Of a stretch of DNA of 64,000 nt, positions 41,561-49,049 are shown one piece after another (position 1 is the first letter of the stretch; each line of letters begins with the position of its first letter). The stretch is taken from NCBI RefSeq assembly GCF_035317345.1, contig NZ_JAYKTU010000009.1; one strand, given 5' to 3'. A program made the position numbers and the translations under genes. The stretch is from Cellvibrio fontiphilus (GTDB lineage Bacteria > Pseudomonadota > Gammaproteobacteria > Pseudomonadales > Cellvibrionaceae). The notes beneath the pieces were generated by a model, which was not told the DNA's origin, searched no databases, and saw only the letters and a program-made list of their open reading frames with translations.

Positions 41561-44500
41561 CTATTGCTTCGCAGCGGGAAATTTATAGAGTGTGGAATAA
41601 GCCTCCATTTTTTCCGGTGCATCTTTCGCAAACAGTGTTTTGCTGTTGAGGTTGGCATGATACACCCGCGCGGTTTGCTGTGGGTGAACCTTGGCTTGCA
41701 CGAGCGAACCTAAATCAATCTCGATACTTTTGCGGTCGGCGCTGATGCGCAGGGCTTTGATGGTTTCTTTCTGCATACCCAGCTCATCCGAACCGTAATC
41801 CGCCGCATCGCGATACACCCAAGACTCCAATGCCAGCAGCGATTGCAACTGCTCTGCGGTGATTTGCGCGGCCAGTGGTTGGGTTAATTGCAAACTAAAA
41901 CCGGTAGCTGTTGCCAGCATTTCATGAATCGCCGGTGCGACGGTTTTGCCATCCCACACTATGCGTTGGAGGCTTGCGACATGACCACCTTTCGCCTGCC
42001 AGCCGCGACCGGTTTGGCCGAGTAACAGGCTGCCATCTTTCAGGAACAGTGGGCGCATTACGCCGGATTCCAAACCATCGATAAACGGCATCACGCTGCC
42101 TTGCTCTTTGCCATCCACGGTTTGCACCGCAATGCGCAACAGGTTGGATTGGGTCTGGTCGCCCATCAACATCTGCCCGGCAAAAGCACCGAACTTGCCT
42201 TTGGTGGTGTCCCACGCCGGGTGGCCGGGTGAGTTGGCGACGCGGTTATGTGGCAACAAAATAATCGCATCGGCGCGTTTATCCAGCATGCTGTCACGGG
42301 TTTTTTCCGCCATTTCAGGTGTTACACCGGGCAGGTCAACCAAGGCCGATGGGTGGCCGTAGTAGGCATCTTTTTCGATCACAAAGATCTTGGAGGTGCT
42401 CATGTATTCGCCCTGGTTATCTGAATACCAGAGGCGGCCATCCGGTGAAGTACCCAAGCCAGCGGGGCTGCGCAAACCGTAAGCCCATGGTGTGAATTTG
42501 CCGTTGGGTTCGACACGAATATTCCAGCCGCCCAAGCCGCCTTCGGTGCCCATGTATTGGCCGCCGGCCTTGTAGCTGGAGCCAGCTTCGTTGTGGGCGA
42601 GGTTGAGGCTGATGTAGTAAGCGCCGTCTTTACCGCGCGCCGGGCCGTGCATATAGGTGTGATAGTTGCCGTGGTAGGAGTGGGCATCAAACAGGGTGTC
42701 AAACTTGTCGGCCACGCCGTCGCCATTGGTATCGCTGATGCGCGTCAATTCGGCTTTCTGGCCAACCACAACCGTCAGGCCTTTTTTGTCTTCGGCGATC
42801 ACGCCCAGGCTGTCAAAAGTGCCTTCCGCAAACAATTGCCACTGGCCTTTCACCATGCGCCAAATGCCGGCGGTGCGGGTGGCGATTACTACTGTGTCGT
42901 CTTCGGTCAGGCTTAAACCCAGGGCTTCAAACAACTGCTCGCGGCCAAAATTATCTTTGGGCGGATAGTAGCTTTCCACTTTGTAACCGGCAGGCATATT
43001 GGCTTTGGACTCGGTGATTTTTACCGGCTGTTTGTAGTGATCAAACTTCACCACTTCCGGGCGCCAGGGGTTGTTTGCCAGGGTTATTTTGGCGCTCAGG
43101 CTGGCCTTGGTTTTACCGGCGGGTAAAGTCCATTGTTGGTTGGCGATTTTGCCTTGTTTGCTGCTGATGTTTTGCAGCGCATCGCCGTTAAGGGCAAAGG
43201 TTTGCGGGCTGGCCAATTCACCGGTGAGGTTGACCGTCACTGTGCCATCGGCAGCGATGTTGGTTTGAATCTCCAGGGTGTTTTTGCCTACGCGATACTT
43301 GAAGCTGGGCAGTTGCTGCTTCTGTTTGGAATCGCGGAAGTAGCCGAGGAATTGTGCGTCCATTGCCGCTACACGGGGCAGGTGATCCTCTTTGCTTTCC
43401 AGCGAGGCTTTTACTGTGGCGGCATCGCCATACTGGGCTTCCTTGAAGGAGAAATCGATCACTTCACCTTTGGCATTGAGTGGGGCGATCAAAAACGCTT
43501 TGTTGCCCAGACTGATCTCACGGCTTTCAAAGCCCATTTTTAAACCCTTGCCGCCGCGATTCAAAAACTCGCCGCTCATATCCAAGAAGCCACCTTGCCA
43601 AATTTTGGTAACGGCTAGCAGGCGTGGATCAAAGGTGTAGTTCACGCCCCAGGGGGTGCCTACATGGATGGCGCGGCCCGAGCTGCCAAAGCCATCGCTC
43701 AGCACCATTGGGCCACGTTGGATGCGCACTTCATCACCTACTAAAAATTGCAGGCGATCTTTTACCGGGTCGTATTCTTCCGCGCCGGTTTGCGCGAGTA
43801 ATTTAATCGCCGGGCCTTGTTCTGCCGGTGGGTTAAGCGTGGCCAAATAGTCGCCAATTGCATCGATTTGTACATCGCTCAATACCTGCGCCGAAAATGC
43901 GGGCATGATTGGCAAGTAAGCTTCGCCTTTTTTGGCGCCGCTCTCGGCAATTGCTAACTGTGCTTCGGGTTCACGCAGGCTGCGGTGCAGGTATTGGCGA
44001 TCGGCTTTTACCGTAAAGCGATGGCCTTCGCCGCCCTCAACCACTTCGCGGTTGCGTGGCTCGCGTTTAAACAGCCCATAGAGGTTGGGGCCGGTGCTGA
44101 CACCGCTGTCATCTGCAGACACTAAATGACAGGCGTTACAGCCGACAGCGCCGAAGGTTTCTTTACCCAAGGCCACAAAATCCACCAATTCTTTTTCGTT
44201 GGTAGCTTCACCGGAGTTTTTAGGCAGGGTTACCAGTGAGAAATCGGCGCCGGCCAGAGTGAAATTGCGCAGAGCCATTTGACCTTTTTTCACCAACAAG
44301 CTGGTGGGGCCGCCGGTGCCTTCCCAAGGAATGCTGGAGCCTTCGCTCAGGCCGGTGCGTATATCGTTAGTGAGCACTGGCTCGCCGTTGATGGTGACTT
44401 CCAAAATCAGCGCCGGTTCGGTTTTGATGCTGGCTTCGTTGTAGCGCGGAGCACGGAATTTGGCGCGCAGGTGCTGCCACTCGTTAGTGACATTTTTCAG

Positions 44501-44830
44501 TGGCACAGCGTAGCGGCCCTGGATAAACAATTGTGCATCACTGCCTTCGGTAACCAAAAACTCCATATCCAATACGGAATCACCCAGCCACTCGTGGGCG
44601 ATCAGGTGTTCGCCATTACTGGCGCTGAGCGCGAGTATGTCGCCTGCTTTGCTGCTGGGTGCCAGTTGTAATTTATTGCCCACAGCACTGGCTTTGGTAG
44701 TGGTGACCCAGGCTTTGTTTTCCTTGAAAAAATCCGCCGGGCTTTGCGCGTAGAGTGGCAGGCTGCAGGCAATCAGCGAGCCAAGCAGGGTACTGCGTGT
44801 CAGCAGTGTGCTTTTTTTGAGTAGAGACAT
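41561..44830 (-). CDS. Periplasmic DUF1080-like / cytochrome c / beta-propeller fusion protein
   Basis: This protein of 1089 aa begins with a signal peptide (cleavage near LPLYAQS). A DUF1080-like jelly-roll domain (about 40-200, LEVTINGEPVLTNDI) is followed by a mono-heme cytochrome c domain (about 215-335) with CNACH at 231-235 and a likely axial Met at 309 (MPAF). A long C-terminal part (about 345-1089) follows, made of a DUF6797-like region and a sugar-dehydrogenase-like beta-propeller. The layout suggests periplasmic oxidation of a sugar with electrons passed to the heme (inference). ATG 44830 is chosen over an in-frame TTG at 44848. A DUF1080 protein is encoded just upstream but behind its own terminator. 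Confidence 0.82.
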   Translation of the reverse strand: MSLLKKSTLLTRSTLLGSLIACSLPLYAQSPADFFKENKAWVTTTKASAVGNKLQLAPSSKAGDILALSASNGEHLIAHEWLGDSVLDMEFLVTEGSDAQLFIQGRYAVPLKNVTNEWQHLRAKFRAPRYNEASIKTEPALILEVTINGEPVLTNDIRTGLSEGSSIPWEGTGGPTSLLVKKGQMALRNFTLAGADFSLVTLPKNSGEATNEKELVDFVALGKETFGAVGCNACHLVSADDSGVSTGPNLYGLFKREPRNREVVEGGEGHRFTVKADRQYLHRSLREPEAQLAIAESGAKKGEAYLPIMPAFSAQVLSDVQIDAIGDYLATLNPPAEQGPAIKLLAQTGAEEYDPVKDRLQFLVGDEVRIQRGPMVLSDGFGSSGRAIHVGTPWGVNYTFDPRLLAVTKIWQGGFLDMSGEFLNRGGKGLKMGFESREISLGNKAFLIAPLNAKGEVIDFSFKEAQYGDAATVKASLESKEDHLPRVAAMDAQFLGYFRDSKQKQQLPSFKYRVGKNTLEIQTNIAADGTVTVNLTGELASPQTFALNGDALQNISSKQGKIANQQWTLPAGKTKASLSAKITLANNPWRPEVVKFDHYKQPVKITESKANMPAGYKVESYYPPKDNFGREQLFEALGLSLTEDDTVVIATRTAGIWRMVKGQWQLFAEGTFDSLGVIAEDKKGLTVVVGQKAELTRISDTNGDGVADKFDTLFDAHSYHGNYHTYMHGPARGKDGAYYISLNLAHNEAGSSYKAGGQYMGTEGGLGGWNIRVEPNGKFTPWAYGLRSPAGLGTSPDGRLWYSDNQGEYMSTSKIFVIEKDAYYGHPSALVDLPGVTPEMAEKTRDSMLDKRADAIILLPHNRVANSPGHPAWDTTKGKFGAFAGQMLMGDQTQSNLLRIAVQTVDGKEQGSVMPFIDGLESGVMRPLFLKDGSLLLGQTGRGWQAKGGHVASLQRIVWDGKTVAPAIHEMLATATGFSLQLTQPLAAQITAEQLQSLLALESWVYRDAADYGSDELGMQKETIKALRISADRKSIEIDLGSLVQAKVHPQQTARVYHANLNSKTLFAKDAPEKMEAYSTLYKFPAAKQ

Positions 44831-44856
44831 GATCAATACCGATACCAATTATGAAA

Positions 44857-44884
44857 AAAGCGCCGCAGGGTTAGCTGCGGCGCA
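44857..44884 (-). terminator. Terminator of the DUF1080 gene
   Basis: GCGCCGCAG (44860-44868) pairs with CTGCGGCGC (44875-44883). On the - strand it is followed by six T. It lies between the DUF1080 gene and the cytochrome fusion gene. Confidence 0.9.
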
Positions 44885-44946
44885 AAGAAAGTGACAGTTC
44901 AGGCAAAACTAAAACTGTCAGCGGACAGATGAAAATCCGGTACGCC

Positions 44947-45732
44947 TTAGAGTTTGCGCAGCCAAATGTTGCGGAAACTTACCGGGTTGCCGTGATCCTG
45001 CAGGCGGATAGGCGCGCAACCGTGGGCTTTGTAAGAGGGTTTGCCAATCCATTCGGTAGCACCCTGGATTTCTACGTGGTTTTGCACCAGCACACCGTTG
45101 TGCAGCACGGTCACGTAACCGGGTTTGGCAAGTTTGTCGCCATCGAACCTGGGCGAGGTGAAAATGATGTCGTAGGTCTGCCACTCACCCGGCGCACGGG
45201 TGGCGTTGGCCAGAGGGATAGTTTGTTTGTAAACCGATGCGGCCTGACCGTTGGGGTAGGTTTTGTTGTTGTGGGAATCCAATACCTGGATTTCATAGCG
45301 TTCCTGGAAGAACACACCGCTGTTACTGCGGCCTTGGCCTTCCAGAAGCTTGCCATCGGCGCCTTTGATATCGGTGGGGGTTTTCCACTCGATATGCAGT
45401 TGCACATCGCAGAAGGATTCTTTGGTGCGTATGTCGCCTTTACCTGCAGCAACCGTCATCGCACCCTTACCCAGGGTCCAGGCGGCGACACCGCCATTCA
45501 CTGACTCCCATTGATTCAGGTCTTTGCCGTTGAAGAGTACCACTGCATCAGAGGGTACGCCCTTGGCCGGAGCAGAAACCACTGGCGGGACGGGCTCCCA
45601 GACTTCGGTTTCCTGCGCCAATTGCCAGGGTTCTTTTTTGGTTTCAGCTGCCATTGCCGGGCTGCCAAATGCACAGGCGACAAACGCAACAGCAGTCGGC
45701 GCCAGCGCCTTGGTCATTAGAGTTTTTTTCAT
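44947..45732 (-). CDS. DUF1080 (3-keto-disaccharide hydrolase-like) periplasmic protein
   Basis: This 261-aa exported protein has signal cleavage near SPAMAAE at about residue 29. The DUF1080 domain is seen in VVLFNGKDLNQWES, VQLHIEWKTP, GRSNSGVFFQERYEIQVLDSH, EWQTYDIIFTSPRFDG and the C-terminal PVSFRNIWLRKL. Members of this family are now linked to cleavage of 3-keto-glycosides, and the neighbouring cytochrome-propeller fusion could generate such keto sugars (inference). The hallmark GNSGVFF-type motif is intact. AAGGGA precedes the ATG, and the gene has its own terminator. Confidence 0.87.
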   Translation of the reverse strand: MKKTLMTKALAPTAVAFVACAFGSPAMAAETKKEPWQLAQETEVWEPVPPVVSAPAKGVPSDAVVLFNGKDLNQWESVNGGVAAWTLGKGAMTVAAGKGDIRTKESFCDVQLHIEWKTPTDIKGADGKLLEGQGRSNSGVFFQERYEIQVLDSHNNKTYPNGQAASVYKQTIPLANATRAPGEWQTYDIIFTSPRFDGDKLAKPGYVTVLHNGVLVQNHVEIQGATEWIGKPSYKAHGCAPIRLQDHGNPVSFRNIWLRKL

Positions 45733-45853
45733 GGTGTGTTTTCCCTTGGGGTTCAGGTCGTTGTTATGTTTTGTGTGGAGACTGGCTATATAGCTGCTCC
45801 CCTGCCAATCAGCGACAGGTTTTACACAGCTTGATAATTTATCTGATATATGG

Positions 45854-45869
45854 CGTGTTGATTAACACG
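45854..45869. promoter_or_regulatory. Palindrome upstream of the DUF1080 gene
   Basis: CGTGTT (45854-45859) and AACACG (45864-45869) are inverted around GATT, in the size range of LacI-type operators. It lies about 122 bp upstream of the DUF1080 start. It could also be a hairpin terminator remnant for the transpeptidase side. Low confidence. Confidence 0.3.
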
Positions 45870-45939
45870 TCTTAACAGACGCTGGCTGGCGGGGCATCAG
45901 GCTGCACCGCCAACTGCGTGGGAGGAGTGGTGCAGCGGC

Positions 45940-46725
45940 CTAGCGCAGATCCTGCCGGGCCAGTTGTTCGCGGCCCTGGCAATTCAGGAATTTGGATGAT
46001 GCCAGCCAGTGTTTATCAGGATAGTAGGAAAACAGGAATTGGTCGCCTTTGATGGTATCTATCACCTTGCGCGCTATGCCGTTGCGCACCGCCGGGCAAC
46101 CGTAACTACGCCCCAGATGCCCCAGTTTTTGTGCCAGCTTCAAATCTACATAGGGCGCGCCGTGGAAAACAATGGCTCGCTCCATCGCCTTGTCATTAAA
46201 GCCTTCTTCCAAGCCTTCCATGCGCAGCGAATAGCCATTGGCGCCCATGTAGGTTTCCTTGGTGCGGAACAGCCCCAAACTGGTTTGCAGGCTCCCGTAG
46301 GTATTAGAGAAATGGCGGGCAAAGTTTTCGCCAGTATTTTTGCCGTGGGCAACCAGTTCATGGAATAGAAGTTTGCCGCTCACCAAATCAAATACCCAGA
46401 GGCGTTTTTGGGTGGATACTAGCGAGTAGTCGATCATGGTCAGATTGCGTGCCGGTTCCATTCCGGTTTTCAAGGCGCAATCCAGCGCGGTAAGCGCCAT
46501 TGATATCACTTGCGGATTAGCACCGGGCGCTGCGCGGCTGAGGCGATCCAGTAACTGTAAAAAGGATTGGTCTTTACCAAACGTGGGGTGCGTAAAAGGG
46601 TTGGCGGCAGGTGTTTTAATAGCGTTATGGGGTTGTGCCGGAGTTGCGGTGACTATGGCAGACAAACCGGGCAAAAAGCTTAAGGCGGCCGAGAAAAACA
46701 AGGCCTTCAATAGTGGATACAGCAT
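45940..46725 (-). CDS. Murein L,D-transpeptidase-family protein (YkuD_2 type)
   Basis: This 261-aa protein with a signal peptide (cleavage near LPGLSA) belongs to the L,D-transpeptidase catalytic family of the YkuD_2 type. Key segments are TMIDYSLVSTQKRLWVFDL, VAHGKNTGENFARHFSN, FHGAPYVD (His) and GRSYGCPAVRNG, which holds the catalytic cysteine. These proteins cross-link or edit peptidoglycan in the periplasm, though many members have unknown activity. It is divergent from the LdtD-like gene, with a 215-bp gap between their starts. Confidence 0.87.
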   Translation of the reverse strand: MLYPLLKALFFSAALSFLPGLSAIVTATPAQPHNAIKTPAANPFTHPTFGKDQSFLQLLDRLSRAAPGANPQVISMALTALDCALKTGMEPARNLTMIDYSLVSTQKRLWVFDLVSGKLLFHELVAHGKNTGENFARHFSNTYGSLQTSLGLFRTKETYMGANGYSLRMEGLEEGFNDKAMERAIVFHGAPYVDLKLAQKLGHLGRSYGCPAVRNGIARKVIDTIKGDQFLFSYYPDKHWLASSKFLNCQGREQLARQDLR

Positions 46726-46940
46726 GGATACCCCGGACGATCTGGGTTATTGAAGTTGTAGCGGCCTTGCTCGGTGAAATTATGTTTTACCCGACAACAG
46801 GGGTAAGATCTATGAATGCTAGCATCATGAAAAAGCAGCGGCAAATAAAAATTGATCAAAAAATATGCCGTTTCTAGACTGTTTTTAGTGTTATTGGGAA
46901 GTACTTTGTAGTTTTTTAAGCATGCAGGAGCGTTAGTGTT

Positions 46941-48845
46941 ATGCGGTTGGTGTTATTGGCCTTGGGCTTGGTGGCAAGCCTTTCAGTAGTGGCGCAATCT
47001 GCCAGGGATTCTGGTTCACAGTTACGCGGTGCGGCAAACGGGTTGCTGGCAGCGGCGTTGGAAACCCGGATTCTGGGGCTGCAAACAGCGGCCGATGACC
47101 CGAATGTCGCCCCGCCGGTCAGCCCGGTCGCGCCTGCAGTCAGCAGCTTTTACCAACAGCGCGGTTTTCAACCGGTGTGGACAGAAGCCGCTCGCCTGGA
47201 GGAGTTGATTACCGCTTTGGATAGCCTGACTGCCGACGGCCTTGATCCAGAGGACTACTCCATCAACTTTCTGCGGCAGATGCATCAGTTGTTGGCTGCT
47301 GATCGCAAACCAGAGCTGGGTGAGTTGGTGGAGTGGGAGCTGCTCGCAACCAATGCCTACCTGCGCGCGCTCTATCACCTTTTCAATGGCAAGGTTGACC
47401 CTGCAGGCCTCGATCCCCAGTGGAATTTTGAATTGCACGAATTGGCACCAGAGTTGGTGGCCGGCCTCATGAATGACGGTATCAGCTCGCGCAACATCGC
47501 CAGCAGTTTTGCCCAAACACGGCCACAGCACCCGGCCTACGCCAGTTTGCAGGCTGGTCTTAGTCGCTACCGTGAATTTGCCGCACAAGGCGGTTGGTTT
47601 GCACTGCCGGCTGGCCCAACCCTAAAGCCCTGTATGGTGGACCCCCAGGTCGCACAGTTGCGCGCGCGTTTGCGCGTTACCGGTGAGTACCAAGCGGTGG
47701 CGGACATGGATCAACAGCAGGCAGTTGCCACCTGTCTTACCGCGAATGCTGCCTCCAGTGCCAAAGCTGCAGCTGCAGCAGCACAGAGCAGCATGGGGTT
47801 GGCCAGCAGCTCAGCGGCAAGCAGCGAGACGGACTATGCCCTCGATCCAGCGGTGAGTTTGGAGCTTGGGGAGCAGTTGGGTGATACAACCAGTGCAACC
47901 AGTTCCGCCGCTAGCAGTGTTCCGCCAGTTAACCCTGACGAGGTGTTTGATGAGTATCTGGTCAATGCAGTTAAGCAGTTCCAGCGCGATCAGTATTTGG
48001 AGGATGATGGCGCCGTCGGCCCGGCGACCCGCGCTGCGCTCAATATTTCAGCCCATGCGCGGGTTGAGCAAATCCGTGTCAACCTGGATCGTGCCCGCTG
48101 GTTGTTGCACAACATCCCCGAGGAGCTGCTATTGGTGGATATCGCCGGTTTCAAGGTGACTTATTATCGTGGTGGCGAGGAGGTCTGGAAGTCGCGCGTG
48201 CAGGTGGGCATGTCCTATCGCACTACGCCGGTTTTCAAGTCCGAGGTCAACTACATCACCCTCAACCCCACCTGGACAGTGCCGCCCACGATTTTGCGCA
48301 AGGACATACTGCCCAAGTTGCGCAAGGATCTTAGCTACCTGCGCGAGCACAATATCCGTGTGCTCGACAGCAACGGCCAACAGTTAGACCCGGCGACTAT
48401 CGACTGGTCGCGCCCCGGCAATGTCACCCTGCGCCAGGACGCCGGCGATGACGCCGCCTTGGGTAAGGCGGTCATTCGCTTCCCCAATCCCTATGCGGTT
48501 TACCTGCACGATACGCCGCATCAAAAACTGTTCAATAAAAGCCAGCGCGCCTTTAGTTCGGGTTGTATCCGCGTAGAGCGCGCGCTGGAATTGGTTGAGT
48601 TGTTGCTGGAAGAAACGCCGGGCTGGGACGAGGCGGCAATCAACAAAACCCTGGCGACCGGTAAAACCCGTAATGTCACTCTGGCTAAACGCGTTCCCAT
48701 CATGCTCGCCTATTGGACGGTGGATGCCATCAGCGAGAGCAAGGTGGCCTTCAAGCCGGATATCTATGCGCGCGATGCGGCGGTTTTGAGTGCGCTTAAT
48801 CAGCGTGTTAGCCAGCCATTGATCCAGATAACGGCAGCTCAGTAG
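46941..48845 (+). CDS. L,D-transpeptidase of the LdtD/YcbB type
   Basis: This 634-aa periplasmic enzyme makes 3-3 peptidoglycan cross-links or attaches lipoproteins. A signal peptide (about 1-19) is followed by the YcbB-like N-terminal domain (SFYQQRGFQPVW, LDSLTADGLDPEDY) and a peptidoglycan-binding module. That module is split by a Ser/Ala-rich stretch (about residues 267-333). The YkuD catalytic domain has HDTP, then FSSGCIRV with Cys542. The size is close to E. coli YcbB (615 aa). GGAG precedes the ATG. A tubulin-like gene lies 204 bp downstream, with no evident terminator between. Confidence 0.92.
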   Translation: MRLVLLALGLVASLSVVAQSARDSGSQLRGAANGLLAAALETRILGLQTAADDPNVAPPVSPVAPAVSSFYQQRGFQPVWTEAARLEELITALDSLTADGLDPEDYSINFLRQMHQLLAADRKPELGELVEWELLATNAYLRALYHLFNGKVDPAGLDPQWNFELHELAPELVAGLMNDGISSRNIASSFAQTRPQHPAYASLQAGLSRYREFAAQGGWFALPAGPTLKPCMVDPQVAQLRARLRVTGEYQAVADMDQQQAVATCLTANAASSAKAAAAAAQSSMGLASSSAASSETDYALDPAVSLELGEQLGDTTSATSSAASSVPPVNPDEVFDEYLVNAVKQFQRDQYLEDDGAVGPATRAALNISAHARVEQIRVNLDRARWLLHNIPEELLLVDIAGFKVTYYRGGEEVWKSRVQVGMSYRTTPVFKSEVNYITLNPTWTVPPTILRKDILPKLRKDLSYLREHNIRVLDSNGQQLDPATIDWSRPGNVTLRQDAGDDAALGKAVIRFPNPYAVYLHDTPHQKLFNKSQRAFSSGCIRVERALELVELLLEETPGWDEAAINKTLATGKTRNVTLAKRVPIMLAYWTVDAISESKVAFKPDIYARDAAVLSALNQRVSQPLIQITAAQ

Positions 48846-49002
48846 GTTTTTGGCGAATTTGATGGTTTTTTTAATGTGACAGCCTTGGCGATATTTGTAT
48901 TTATCGTCAGTCGCAGCTAGCGTTAACAGTGTTTAGGTCTTCGTTTTATAAAAACTGACCGGCAAGCACAATAAATATCATTTACGACGCAAATTCAGCG
49001 CG

Positions 49003-49018
49003 CCGGGGTTCGCCCCGG
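49003..49018 (+). promoter_or_regulatory. GC-rich UUCG-loop hairpin in the leader of the tubulin-like gene
   Basis: CCGGGG (49003-49008) and CCCCGG (49013-49018) close a TTCG loop, about 31 bases before the start codon. There is no T run, so it is not a terminator. It may stabilise the mRNA leader or modulate translation. Confidence 0.45.
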
Positions 49019-49049
49019 TGCCTAAATCACATCCAAAAGGATTCACTCG

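Noticed and set aside
44831..44848. TTG start extending the cytochrome fusion protein by six residues
   Set aside because: ATG 44830 gives a normal signal peptide; the TTG has no ribosome-binding site.
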